Shown in pieces: positions 45,304 to 54,955 of a stretch of DNA of 64,000 nt. The stretch spans positions 1 through 64,000 of the forward strand of contig NZ_JACNML010000007.1 of NCBI RefSeq assembly GCF_020005365.1, read 5' to 3'. A model generated the notes under the pieces. That model saw only the letters and a list, made by a program, of their open reading frames with translations, had not been told where the DNA came from and made no database searches. The stretch is from Kangiella shandongensis (GTDB taxonomy: Bacteria > Pseudomonadota > Gammaproteobacteria > Enterobacterales > Kangiellaceae). Made by a program: the position numbers and the translations under genes. Each line of letters starts with the position of its first letter. The stretch's first letter is position 1.

Positions 45304-46317
45304 TCAGTATGAATAAGTCGCTACCACTGGATAGTGATCGGAAAGATCTCGGGTATAGCCATTGTGGAAATAGTCGCCGCTGCATAAAGGCCAGTTACCG
45401 TATAAGTAATACCAATACCATGACTCTGTTGCTTTTAGCGGAATGACGCTTTGCTGCGCCGGCTGGCTCGGCTGTAAATGATCCCTATGCGTCATGACAT
45501 AATCGAGTGTGTCGTTGTAACACATGTCGTAGCCGTAATGATAATTATAGGAGCGCGACATCCAGTTATCTTCCGGGTATGAGCCGGTACCATCAAACTG
45601 ATACCACAAATTCGTATCCGCATGTTGCAGCATATCGTTCACCTGATCCGCCAGGGCGAAATCCACGTTAAAATCGCCACCAAAAATTAGAGGTTCATTG
45701 CTGCTAATATTAAACTGCTGTAACCAGTCATTGATTTCGTCCAATTGATTCATGCGAGTGGTATGTTCATCATCCGCCGACTCATCATGAGTTGCCTGCA
45801 GGTGGGTCCCGACCAGATGATAGCGATAACCGTTGATATCAATCTCAGCATAAACCGCGCCCTTGTTGGCCTGATAATCGGCACTGCCGAAAATCGTGTT
45901 ATAGAAAACATAGGCATGTTGTTCGACGATGGGGTATTTACTGGCGATAACGACACCGCCACGAACCACGGTGACAGCGTTCGAACAGTCACCCTGAATC
46001 GAGTCCCAGTCGCCACCGTGACAAACCTGCCCTAGAATCGGCGTGCGATAAGGATACATATCCGCCATGTCGTTGACTGCCGTGTCAGCATAGTCATTAA
46101 TTACTTCACTGAAAATAATCACGTCGGGCTGTTCGTTCATCGCGCGGATAGCGTCGGGCAGGTGGGCCGCCCGTTGCTGCTGATCCCAATTCCCCGCAAT
46201 CATAGGCAACTGCATAATATTATAAGCCATGACCTTAATTTCTGGTCGCTCGGCTGACTGCGCTGTGTTAAGCACCAAAGTACTAGCGATAAGCACTAAC
46301 AATAGGAACCGTTTCAT
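45304..46317 (-). CDS. exported sphingomyelinase-like phosphodiesterase
   Basis: 337 residues of the endonuclease/exonuclease/phosphatase fold. The signal peptide is LLLVLIASTLVLNTAQSA. Active-site motifs: VMAYNIMQLP (Asn), IIFSEV (metal Glu), LVGTHLQATHD, IFGGDFNVD and DLSDHYPV (catalytic His). Bacterial neutral sphingomyelinases share this order. It is secreted to the periplasm or outside; phospholipid or sphingomyelin is the probable substrate. Nuclease activity is less likely given the export signal and the motif set. Confidence 0.82.
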   Translation of the reverse strand: MKRFLLLVLIASTLVLNTAQSAERPEIKVMAYNIMQLPMIAGNWDQQQRAAHLPDAIRAMNEQPDVIIFSEVINDYADTAVNDMADMYPYRTPILGQVCHGGDWDSIQGDCSNAVTVVRGGVVIASKYPIVEQHAYVFYNTIFGSADYQANKGAVYAEIDINGYRYHLVGTHLQATHDESADDEHTTRMNQLDEINDWLQQFNISSNEPLIFGGDFNVDFALADQVNDMLQHADTNLWYQFDGTGSYPEDNWMSRSYNYHYGYDMCYNDTLDYVMTHRDHLQPSQPAQQSVIPLKATESWYWYYLYGNWPLCSGDYFHNGYTRDLSDHYPVVATYSY

Positions 46318-46515
46318 ATTACCCCCTTAAGGTTTTAGTTGTGTTCCGTTGATTAAACCAAGTCATAGTTAAAGCGGGCAGGGTGACACTTATAGTGCAA
46401 ATAAATGACGCTTTTATAACGCTTCTGTGAAATGAGACAGAGTCGATTATTGACTTTCGTTGAGCAGAAGTTAAATATGGACTCCTCTAATTTGGAGCCG
46501 TTTGAAGGGAATCTT

Positions 46516-46890
46516 ATGCCTAACCTGAAAAATACATTTGCCGTTATCAAACCAGAACTCGAAGTTGATCAGATTGACGTGACGCCATCTGTCTACAGTG
46601 AGCTTGATAAAAACTACAATGATTTTAAAGATCACCAGCTGGTTTCCATATACGAGTTCAGCGACGACTGGGGCAGCTGGGAAAACCACCCCAAAGGCGA
46701 TGAAATCGTTGTATTGGTCTCCGGTACAGTAACCTTTGTTTTCGATAATGACGGCGAGTACGAAGAAGCGACGTTAAAAGATGAAGGTGATTTCCTGGTA
46801 GTACCTAAAAACATATGGCATACCGCCAAAACCAAGGTGCCATCAAAAGTCCTGTTTATAACGCCGGGAGAAGATACACAGCATAAGTAG
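46516..46890 (+). CDS. cupin-domain protein
   Basis: 124 residues from MPNLKNTFAV, with AAGGGA 6 bases upstream; longer starts lack such a site. One cupin barrel: WENHPKGDEIVVLVSGTVTF (first motif, His and Glu) and GDFLVVPKNIWHTAK (second motif, His). Metal-binding, probably an isomerase or dioxygenase-type fold; no substrate can be named. Confidence 0.75.
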   Translation: MPNLKNTFAVIKPELEVDQIDVTPSVYSELDKNYNDFKDHQLVSIYEFSDDWGSWENHPKGDEIVVLVSGTVTFVFDNDGEYEEATLKDEGDFLVVPKNIWHTAKTKVPSKVLFITPGEDTQHK

Positions 46891-47042
46891 GTCGAGAGTA
46901 TTAAGGTACATAGGTGTCGCAAATATGGGTTCGCTTCACATTGCAAACTATACAATTGCAATATCTTGATATTTACTTGGGGTTTATCTAGAATCCTGGT
47001 TGTCAGGCCATTATCACAAACAAGGAATTAAAAGGATAGGGA

Positions 47043-47855
47043 ATGGAAAACTCTCCACAGAATAACGCTAATCAAGAGTATGTAGACTTTGTAAGCCCTG
47101 TAGACCCCAGCAATAAAACGTTTTTGGGTAAGAAATTAAGAATATCCAAACAAGCAAAGAATACCTTAAAGTGGCTTCCAAGTGACGAACAACGAAAACT
47201 TCACAATAAACTGAACAAAGTGGTTGTAGAGGCAATTAACTATAATCAACATAACTCAAAGAAAATTTATTTTGAACTTCCTTTTGCGTTTATTAAATTG
47301 TCCATTGATAAGTCACGACCTCCTTATGTAGGAACTATTACTCAGGCTGATATTATCGAGAAACCTAAGCCTTTAAGACCTAAACCACAAGACAAAAGCC
47401 ACCCTTTAAACTGTGGTACTAGAACCGCCAGAGGGATCGCTAAAAACATTATTGAGACTCACTATGAGTTCGAAAAGTTATTAGAACCTAATCTTTTTTC
47501 AGCTGAAGAGTTGGTCGATATGCAGGTTAGACGCATGAGGGAGCACCTTAAGTTTTGCCAACGATCTAACTATCAAAATAAACAGTGGGCTGATGTTTGT
47601 TATGGAGCTAAACCCGGTATACTAAATAATGGCTCTGGAGATGAGGTGATTGCCTTATCGGCTATTTTTGGTATATCCGATCAGACAAAGATAATGAGCA
47701 AAACTTACTTCAGTGCTGTCAGTCAGACTAGTGTGAAGAAAATATTACATCGGTATGCGGTGGTTATTGGTACCCCTTTTTACGATCAACAACGTAAAGA
47801 AAGAAATATTGAGGATGTAGTTAAAAATTTAACATTCACAGAGATGAAGGTATAA
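47043..47855 (+). CDS. unrecognised protein
   Basis: 270 residues, basic and AT-rich. The central segment KPKPLRPKPQDK is a Pro/Lys linker between an N-terminal region with KNTLKWLPSDEQRKLHNKLNK and a helical C-terminal region with FEKLLEPNLFSAEELVDMQVRRMREHLKFCQ. No signal peptide, membrane segment or known motif. It stands alone between the cupin gene and the paired lipoproteins. It could bind nucleic acid on composition, but that is only a guess. Confidence 0.5.
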   Translation: MENSPQNNANQEYVDFVSPVDPSNKTFLGKKLRISKQAKNTLKWLPSDEQRKLHNKLNKVVVEAINYNQHNSKKIYFELPFAFIKLSIDKSRPPYVGTITQADIIEKPKPLRPKPQDKSHPLNCGTRTARGIAKNIIETHYEFEKLLEPNLFSAEELVDMQVRRMREHLKFCQRSNYQNKQWADVCYGAKPGILNNGSGDEVIALSAIFGISDQTKIMSKTYFSAVSQTSVKKILHRYAVVIGTPFYDQQRKERNIEDVVKNLTFTEMKV

Positions 47856-48000
47856 AAATCATAACTAGAATGAATCATACTTACCGATCAGACGTCATTA
47901 TAATTATTGGGAGTGATCTAAATCTTTACAAGTTTTATCGTGATGGAACTTACCAATTTGTAGAATGCGCTAACTAAAATCTAGATACATAGGATACTAA

Positions 48001-48603
48001 ATGACTTTGATAAAACAACTCATAACTCTTTCTGTATTTTCAGTTCTTGTTTCTTGTGGTGGTGAAAGGCTTAAGCCAGCTGAAGACGACACCTTTGATA
48101 AGGCAAAAGCATATTCCCTAAAGTATCAAGATGAATATATCGACAGGATGTACTCACTCACAACTCAAGAAAATGGTTTCGTCAAAGAAAGCTTTTATTT
48201 TAATCACCCTCAAAAGTTTATCAGTCATAAAAAGTTTGCTGTAAGTCCTTTTAATCAGTTTAAAAGTATCTTAAAGCGCACCCCAAATATAGGGTATGCC
48301 GAAGCAACTAACTTACTTCGTGTTAAAACAAAAAACTATTTCGCTGCTGATTGTATTAGTGTAAAAAGATTTTTTAATGACTTAGAAGGCCATGAATTTG
48401 AGTATAAAAGAAGCGATTACTCACTAGGTTTTGACTTCCCAACCTATAAATACATTTATAAAGATAATAAGTTCCCTATTACAAAGATTGTGATTACAGC
48501 AATAAAAGAGCACCCAGTTGCAGAGCTTAACCAGAAAGCGATTGACGCTATACAAAGCTGTCCACATCCGACAGAACCGCCAAACTTAGTTCAAGATCGT
48601 TAA
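48001..48603 (+). CDS. putative lipoprotein, first of a tandem pair
   Basis: 200 residues with a lipobox ending SVLVSCGG. The mature part contains ADCISVKRFFNDLEG and ends with TAIKEHPVAEL and QSCPHP. Two Cys in these segments are shared with the next gene. The two are tandem duplicates 16 bp apart. No known domain. Probably outer-membrane anchored. Confidence 0.65.
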   Translation: MTLIKQLITLSVFSVLVSCGGERLKPAEDDTFDKAKAYSLKYQDEYIDRMYSLTTQENGFVKESFYFNHPQKFISHKKFAVSPFNQFKSILKRTPNIGYAEATNLLRVKTKNYFAADCISVKRFFNDLEGHEFEYKRSDYSLGFDFPTYKYIYKDNKFPITKIVITAIKEHPVAELNQKAIDAIQSCPHPTEPPNLVQDR

Positions 48604-48619
48604 GATACGATATAAGTAT

Positions 48620-49224
48620 ATGCATCGTATCCTTTTCATATTTATCACACTTAGCTCGGTAGCTTGCACCGCTAGAAACTCTGTGGTTTTTAATGAATTT
48701 GAGGTTAAAGAACTGGCAGATGTTTATTCTGTTAAATATCAGGGAGGCTTTTTCGGTTTTCCACCTATTTTAGTTGTGTTTAAAGAAGGCGGGGTAAGCG
48801 AAACCGTTTACTTTCAGGCAGTGGATGGCGAGGTAATTATTGTCAATGCTATTTATGAAAAGAATCCTCGTGAGCAATTTGTAGACATGATAAAAGCGAA
48901 TAACTTTATTACTTACTCTGAGGCGAAAAAGAATATCGAGGATAAGCGTTACGTTTATCACGATGAAGATTGTCCTAGTATAAAAAAGCGTTTTCAAGTA
49001 TTGATGCCCTTAGTTTAAACTATAAGCATTCAGTTCCTTATAGTTATAACCCTGATAAGGCTACCTATTCTTATTTCTATGTAGATAAGGGTAACGGTTA
49101 TACTGCCCACAGATTAAGCACAGCAATAGCAGAACATCCTGTGTCTAAAATATATCGAATAGCTAAACGCGGAATGGAGCAGTGTCCTCATCTCAAAGCA
49201 CCAAAATATCATGGTAGTAAGTGA
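48620..49224 (+). pseudogene. second lipoprotein paralogue, frameshifted or using -1 frameshifting
   Basis: The zero frame gives 132 residues (48620-49018) with lipobox SSVAC. Its sequence aligns with the upstream paralogue up to DCPSIKK (codon 123). The paralogous alignment then continues in the -1 frame, from AFSSIDAL to TAIAEHPV and EQCPH, ending at TGA 49222-49224. The switch point is the heptamer A AAA AAG at 48982-48988, in the exact phase of a dnaX-type slippery site. A frameshifted product would be 201 residues, matching its 200-residue neighbour. One lost A is the simple alternative. Confidence 0.7.
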
Positions 49225-49258
49225 TATTGATTTCAGCTTTTAAAGTGGTCCTGAGTTT

Positions 49259-49310
49259 ATAGGATGGGTTTACCCAAGGGGCAGACCTTATAACCCGTAA
49301 CCCATCCTAT
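49259..49310. repeat. dispersed palindrome, ATAGGATGGGTT family
   Basis: ATAGGATGGGTT and AACCCATCCTAT are perfect arms around a 28-base centre. It lies between the broken lipoprotein gene and the GFA-family gene. Confidence 0.8.
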
Positions 49311-49333
49311 AATTTTTAATTTTAATCTAGTTG

Positions 49334-49768
49334 CTATCCTTCGCCCGCAAATTCTGCAAACACTTCTTCGCCAGTCATCATTTTGGTTTTATTGGCGAAT
49401 TCGTAGTAATCCGGCTTTTCGTCAATAAAGATCTGGGTGGTGAAGTCGGCGTGCTCCAGATCATCAAATAAGCCTGCGGGCATGATGTATTGATTCGCTT
49501 CTTTCAGTTTATAGAAGAGGTGAGTGCCACAGTTGGTACAAAAGCCGCGCTCTGCCCAGTCGGAGGAATCAAAGGTCTTAATATTTTCCTGACCTTCGAA
49601 GCTGACCTGGGTACCGCAATCCAGTGCCAGTAATGGTCCGCCTGACCATTTACGACACATAGAGCAGTGACAGGAGTCGACATGAGGCTTGGCTTCGGCC
49701 ACATGGACGCCGACACGTTTGCATAGGCATTTGCCATTTAGGGTGGTGGTTTCTGGTTTTGTTGACAT
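49334..49768 (-). CDS. GFA-family protein
   Basis: 144 residues with the zinc-binding pattern of the glutathione-dependent formaldehyde-activating family: GKCLCKRV, SCHCSMCRKWSGG and GFCTNCGTHLFY, eight or so Cys forming two zinc sites. These proteins are often called S-(hydroxymethyl)glutathione synthases, but that activity is disputed, so only the family is asserted. Confidence 0.85.
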   Translation of the reverse strand: MSTKPETTTLNGKCLCKRVGVHVAEAKPHVDSCHCSMCRKWSGGPLLALDCGTQVSFEGQENIKTFDSSDWAERGFCTNCGTHLFYKLKEANQYIMPAGLFDDLEHADFTTQIFIDEKPDYYEFANKTKMMTGEEVFAEFAGEG

Positions 49769-50038
49769 TGCAGACTCCGTTCTGAGATTAATTGGATTGA
49801 TATAACTCTACGTTACGACAGAGCCATATAAAATCAAGAATTTTTCCTGTGAACCCTTGCATATTCTAGCAATTCACCCATAATCACTCCCTTATCCTAA
49901 TTTTTCGTGAAAATGCCTGATTTGCCGCTTAATAGAGGGTGTGTGGTGGGCTTTTTGACGTTAAAATACGTTTTTAAGAATATAAAACATGAATAATAAG
50001 CCGTTCGTAGGGCTTATATTCGAACAGAGAGATTTGCA

Positions 50039-51967
50039 ATGCCTGTAATTACTTTACCAGATGGTAGTCAGCGAGAATTTGATAAAGCCGTTTCTGTACA
50101 CGACGTAGCGAGCGATATTGGCCCTGGTTTAGCCAAAGCTGCTTTAGCCGGAAAAGTTGACGGAAAGCTTGTTGATACCAGTTATGTTATGGATTCTGAC
50201 TCTGAGCTGGCGATCATTACCGATCGTGATGAAGAGGGCTTAGAGATCATTCGTCACTCCACCGCGCACTTGTTGGCGCAAGCGGTGCAACGCCTTTTCG
50301 ACAATGTTCAGGTAACCATCGGTCCTGTGATCGACAATGGTTTCTACTATGACTTTGCGACCGAGAAGCCGTTTACCGAAGATGACCTGCGTGCCATCGA
50401 GAAAGAGATGGAGAAAATCTCAAAGGAGAACCTTGAGGTTGAGCGTACCGTAATGGAACGCGACGACGCAGTGACTTTCTTCCGTAACATGGGTGAGGAA
50501 TACAAGGCTGAGATTATCGAGTCGATTCCTACGAACGAGGAATTGTCACTATACAAGCAGGGCGACTTTATCGACTTATGTCGAGGCCCACACGTACCGA
50601 GCACATCGAAGCTGAAAGCATTTAAGCTGATGAAAGTGGCCGGTGCCTATTGGCGTGGTGATTCGAACAATGAAATGCTACAGCGTATCTACGGTACGGC
50701 CTGGACTAACAAGAAAGAGCTGAAAGGCTACTTGAAGCGCTTAGAAGAAGCGGAAAAGCGCGATCACCGTAAAATTGCTAAAGCACTGGACTTATTCCAC
50801 CTTCAGGAAGAAGCGCCGGGCATGATTTTCTGGCACGACAAAGGCTGGACTATCTACAAGACGCTGGAGCAATATATCCGTGATCGCTTGAAAGAACACG
50901 ATTATCAGGAAGTGAAGACGCCACAAATCGTCGATCGCAGCCTGTGGGAAAAGTCAGGCCACTGGGATAAGTTCGGCGACGACATGTTTACGCTGGAATC
51001 GGACCAGCGTGACTATGCGATTAAGCCGATGAACTGCCCATGCCACGTACAGATTTATAACGCTGGACTAAAGAGCTACCGTGATCTGCCATTGCGTATG
51101 GCCGAGTTCGGCTCTTGCCACCGTAACGAGCCGTCGGGCGCGTTACACGGCATCATGCGTCTGCGTAACTTCGTACAGGATGATGCGCACATCTTCTGTA
51201 CGGAAGATCAGATCCAGGAAGAAGTCTCGAAGTTTATCGAGATGCTGTATGACGTTTATCGTGACTTTGGCTTTAATGATGTTATCGTGAAGTTGTCAAC
51301 TCGCCCGGAGCAGCGTGTTGGCTCGGATGAAGTTTGGGATAAGGCAGAAGCGGCGCTGGCAGAAGCCTTAAAAGCGAATAATATTGAATTTGAATATCAG
51401 CCGGGTGAAGGTGCCTTCTATGGACCAAAGCTTGAGTTCACGTTGAAAGACTGTCTGGAACGCCATTGGCAGTGCGGCACGATTCAGGTCGACTTCTCGA
51501 TGCCGGGCCGTTTAGGTGCCGAATATGTCGCCGAAAGTGGCGAACGCGAAGTTCCGGTGATGTTACATCGCGCCATTCTGGGATCGTTGGAGCGTTTTAT
51601 CGGTATTTTAATCGAAGAATACGCCGGAAAGTTCCCTGCTTGGTTAGCGCCAACACAAGCTGTTATCATGAATATTACCGACAAACACGCTGATTTTTGC
51701 AAAAAAACAGCAGATTCCTTGAAAAATAAGGGATTTAGGGTAAATTCGGACTTGAGAAATGAGAAGATCGGATTTAAAATTCGCGAGCAGACATTAGCGC
51801 GTGTTCCGTTCCTGTTAGTGGTGGGGGACCGCGAAGTTGAAAATAACCAGGTTGCCGTGAGAACTCGTGAAGGCGAGGACTTGGGTAGCATGGATATAGA
51901 TGCATTCGCAGAACTACTGGAAGCAGCGGTAGCAAAACGCGCCAGAAAAGCGGATGAATCCGAATAA
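50039..51967 (+). CDS. thrS: threonine-tRNA ligase
   Basis: 642 residues, the family's usual length. TGS domain at residues 1-60, editing domain with [15 protein letters not shown] and [10 protein letters not shown], class II core with [10 protein letters not shown] (zinc Cys), [24 protein letters not shown] (motif 2) and [19 protein letters not shown] (motif 3), and an anticodon-binding domain at the end. It charges tRNA-Thr and heads the translation gene block. A weak promoter (TTGACG at 49955, TATAAA at 49981) precedes it. Confidence 0.97.
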   Translation: MPVITLPDGSQREFDKAVSVHDVASDIGPGLAKAALAGKVDGKLVDTSYVMDSDSELAIITDRDEEGLEIIRHSTAHLLAQAVQRLFDNVQVTIGPVIDNGFYYDFATEKPFTEDDLRAIEKEMEKISKENLEVERTVMERDDAVTFFRNMGEEYKAEIIESIPTNEELSLYKQGDFIDLCRGPHVPSTSKLKAFKLMKVAGAYWRGDSNNEMLQRIYGTAWTNKKELKGYLKRLEEAEKRDHRKIAKALDLFHLQEEAPGMIFWHDKGWTIYKTLEQYIRDRLKEHDYQEVKTPQIVDRSLWEKSGHWDKFGDDMFTLESDQRDYAIKPMNCPCHVQIYNAGLKSYRDLPLRMAEFGSCHRNEPSGALHGIMRLRNFVQDDAHIFCTEDQIQEEVSKFIEMLYDVYRDFGFNDVIVKLSTRPEQRVGSDEVWDKAEAALAEALKANNIEFEYQPGEGAFYGPKLEFTLKDCLERHWQCGTIQVDFSMPGRLGAEYVAESGEREVPVMLHRAILGSLERFIGILIEEYAGKFPAWLAPTQAVIMNITDKHADFCKKTADSLKNKGFRVNSDLRNEKIGFKIREQTLARVPFLLVVGDREVENNQVAVRTREGEDLGSMDIDAFAELLEAAVAKRARKADESE

Positions 51968-51993
51968 TTTTAACCAATTAGAGGACTAGACAC

Positions 51994-52527
51994 ATTAAAA
52001 AAGGTCAAAAGCGCGACGATAGACAGCGCATAAATGAAAATATTCGAGCGAAAGAAGTTCGTTTAATTGTGGCTGACGGTGAAAACGTTGGCGTGGTTGG
52101 AATTAAAGATGCTCTGGCGAAGGCTGCAGAAGCTGAGCTGGATTTGGTGGAAGTTTCGCCAGATGCGAAGCCACCGGTCTGTAAAATTATGGACTTTGGT
52201 AAATACCTTTTCGAGCAGAAGAAGGCGAAAGCGGCTGCTAAGAAAAAGCAGAAAGTTACCCAGGTCAAAGAAATCAAGTTTCGCCCAGGGACGGATATAG
52301 GGGACTATAAGGTAAAACTACGCAACCTTATACGTTTTCTGGAAGATGGGGACAAGACGAAAATCACTGTCCGCTTCCGTGGTCGTGAGATGGCGCACCA
52401 GGAACTCGGAATGGAGTTGTTGAAGCGTGTCGAAAAAGACCTGGAAGAGTACGGTTCAGTTGAGCAACGTCCATCAATGGAAGGTCGTCAGATGACGATG
52501 GTGGTTGCCCCCAACAAGAGGAAGTAA
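51994..52527 (+). CDS. infC: translation initiation factor IF-3, ATT start
   Basis: 177 residues. The N-terminal IF3 domain requires a start upstream of the first ATG-, GTG- or TTG-led options: ATT at 51994 gives (M)[24 protein letters not shown], the conserved IF3 N-terminus, 8 bases after GAGGA. AUU starts for infC are conserved in enterobacteria and let IF3 repress its own synthesis. IF3 keeps the 30S subunit apart and checks the initiator codon. Central [12 protein letters not shown] linker; C-terminal domain with [21 protein letters not shown]. Confidence 0.93.
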   Translation: MKKGQKRDDRQRINENIRAKEVRLIVADGENVGVVGIKDALAKAAEAELDLVEVSPDAKPPVCKIMDFGKYLFEQKKAKAAAKKKQKVTQVKEIKFRPGTDIGDYKVKLRNLIRFLEDGDKTKITVRFRGREMAHQELGMELLKRVEKDLEEYGSVEQRPSMEGRQMTMVVAPNKRK

Positions 52528-52588
52528 TTGAGCGTCCGGCTCCGGTCGGACAAAAGTCCGCAAGGCGCTTAATAGACTTCAAAAGGTT

Positions 52589-52623
52589 GGATAAACCGGC
52601 TTTTGCTGGATTATCCGTTTTTT
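52589..52623 (+). terminator. hairpin with T-run between infC and rpmI
   Basis: GGATAA/TTATCC with inner CCGGC/GCTGG pairing, then seven Ts after a G. Either a partial terminator or part of the structured rpmI leader, where L20 binds in E. coli. Confidence 0.6.
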
Positions 52624-52708
52624 AAACTTATCATGGCTCCAAACGATTGTGTGTAGCATGTTGTTAAGAGCAATGGCCATGACAGTAATCAAATGCGAGT
52701 ATATTACT

Positions 52709-52906
52709 ATGCCAAAGATGAAAACTGACCGCGGTGCTTCGAAGCGTTTCAAAAAGACTGCTTCGGGTCGTTATAAGCACAAGCAATCACACTTGCGTCA
52801 CATCTTGACCAAGAAATCCACTAAGCGTAAGCGTCATTTGCGCCACGGCAAGCTAGTTGATGCCGCGGATACAAAGCAAATCGATCGTATGCTTCCTAAC
52901 GGGTAA
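52709..52906 (+). CDS. rpmI: 50S ribosomal protein L35
   Basis: 65 residues from [14 protein letters not shown], the standard start; the longer upstream frame lies in the leader. Basic, with [13 protein letters not shown] typical of L35. No strong ribosome site, in line with translational control of rpmI by L20 in relatives. It is followed by rplT after 18 bp. Confidence 0.96.
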   Translation: MPKMKTDRGASKRFKKTASGRYKHKQSHLRHILTKKSTKRKRHLRHGKLVDAADTKQIDRMLPNG

Positions 52907-52924
52907 TTGGTGAGGATTTAAGAG

Positions 52925-53284
52925 ATGGCAAGAGTAAAACGCGGTGTGACAGCTCACGCACGTCACAAGAAAGTTTTAAAGCAGGCTAAAGGTTACTACG
53001 GTGCACGTAGTCGTGTTTATCGTGTAGCTAAACAAGCTGTAATTAAAGCGGGTCAATATGCATATCGTGACCGTCGTCAACGTAAGCGTCAATTCCGTTC
53101 ACTATGGATTGCACGTATCAACGCTGAATCACGTAATCACGGTTTGTCTTATAGCCGTTTTATCAATGGTTTGAAAAAGTCAAACATTGAAATTGATCGT
53201 AAGATGCTAGCAGAATTGGCCGTTTTTGATAAAGTAGCTTTTGCTGCTTTTGCAGAGCAAGCTAAATCTGCCCTGGACGCTTAA
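52925..53284 (+). CDS. rplT: 50S ribosomal protein L20
   Basis: 119 residues starting [31 protein letters not shown] and [12 protein letters not shown] are conserved rRNA-binding segments. Binds 23S rRNA early in 50S assembly and represses rpmI/rplT in E. coli. Confidence 0.97.
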   Translation: MARVKRGVTAHARHKKVLKQAKGYYGARSRVYRVAKQAVIKAGQYAYRDRRQRKRQFRSLWIARINAESRNHGLSYSRFINGLKKSNIEIDRKMLAELAVFDKVAFAAFAEQAKSALDA

Positions 53285-53382
53285 TCCAAGCATCTGTTCT
53301 TTTCAGACCTCGGTTTAAAAAGAATAGCATTGGCCATCGGGGCTGGTTCTAAACAACCACGGTGGCACGCGATTAAAGTCTT

Positions 53383-53414
53383 AAAGGAAGGGCAGAGATG
53401 CTCTTCCTTTTTTT
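53383..53414 (+). terminator. terminator between rplT and pheS
   Basis: AAAGGAAGGGCA/TGCTCTTCCTTT (12-bp stem with one G-T pair, GAGA loop) followed by TTTT. An upstream hairpin (GCCATCG/CGGTGGC, 53333-53366) precedes it. This ends the rplT transcript or attenuates pheST; the position equals the E. coli pheM attenuator, but no Phe-rich leader peptide is seen. Confidence 0.75.
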
Positions 53415-53681
53415 ATACCCAATCAGCTTGGAAATGCGTGATTTCAGCGGGAGAAAAAAGCACTTTAGACAAGACAGATTCTGGAAGGTTTGGTGGGTGC
53501 AAATCTTTCAGAATTTAACACGGTATAAAGTACTTTTAGCCCCGCCTCTGGGAGCTTCGCCAGAACGCTACTGCGGTGTTGCGACTCTTGCCAAGGAACT
53601 CGGCCATTGCCGTCGAGTCACGCCTTGCATTAGCGCACTGGCGGAGCTCTGAAACGTGTATTTCCAAGCTGATTGGGTATA
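53414..53681. mobile_element. 268-bp MITE with 22-bp perfect terminal inverted repeats
   Basis: The first 22 bases (TATACCCAATCAGCTTGGAA and two more, 53414-53435) recur as an exact reverse complement at 53660-53681. Imperfect pairing (CGTGATTTCAG with CTGAAACGTGT) extends the arms inward. The ends are TA...TA, as expected for an IS630/Tc1-mariner-type target duplication. No transposase is encoded. It separates the terminator from pheS, so pheS must have its own promoter in or after the element, or rely on read-through. Confidence 0.8.
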
Positions 53682-53719
53682 TGCCACACACTATTTTGCT
53701 ACAAAATAAAACACTATGA

Positions 53720-54745
<1,026 letters not shown>

Positions 54746-54771
54746 TATTATTGCTGATTTTTCAGCAGTAA

Positions 54772-54942
54772 TGTCATCCCCGCGTAGGCGGGGATCTCTG
54801 TCAAAAAATGCGACTGATATAGATTCCCACTTTCGTGGGAGTGACAGAAGAGAAGAGAACCATAGGATGGGTTAGGATTTATCCGCAACCCATCATACAA
54901 ATACTAGAAGATGGGTTACGCTTGCAGCTAACCCATCCTATA
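54772..54942. repeat. cluster of dispersed palindromes between pheS and pheT
   Basis: TGTCATCCCCGCGTAGGCGGGGA (54771-54793) and ATTCCCACTTTCGTGGGAGTGAC (54822-54844) are hairpins of the GTCATTCCCGCG family. ATAGGATGGGTT with AACCCATCATAC (54862-54897) and GATGGGTTACG with AACCCATCCTAT (54910-54942) are a tandem pair of the ATAGGATGGGTT family. They fill the 210-bp gap completely. Confidence 0.75.
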
Positions 54943-54955
54943 TTGGAAAAAAGCT

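Noticed and set aside
53361-53371. GGTGGCACGCG upstream of pheS resembles the T-box GGTGGTACCGCG
   Set aside because: The C-C-G-C-G core is broken, no specifier loop is visible, and T-boxes are not expected in this lineage. The bases pair with GCCATCG upstream instead.
53398-53652. ORF beginning MLFLFLYP as a pheST leader peptide
   Set aside because: It starts inside the terminator stem, runs through the MITE for 84 codons and has too few clustered Phe codons.
54765-54955. Palindromes before pheT as an attenuator
   Set aside because: They match dispersed repeat families found elsewhere in the window and have no T-run.
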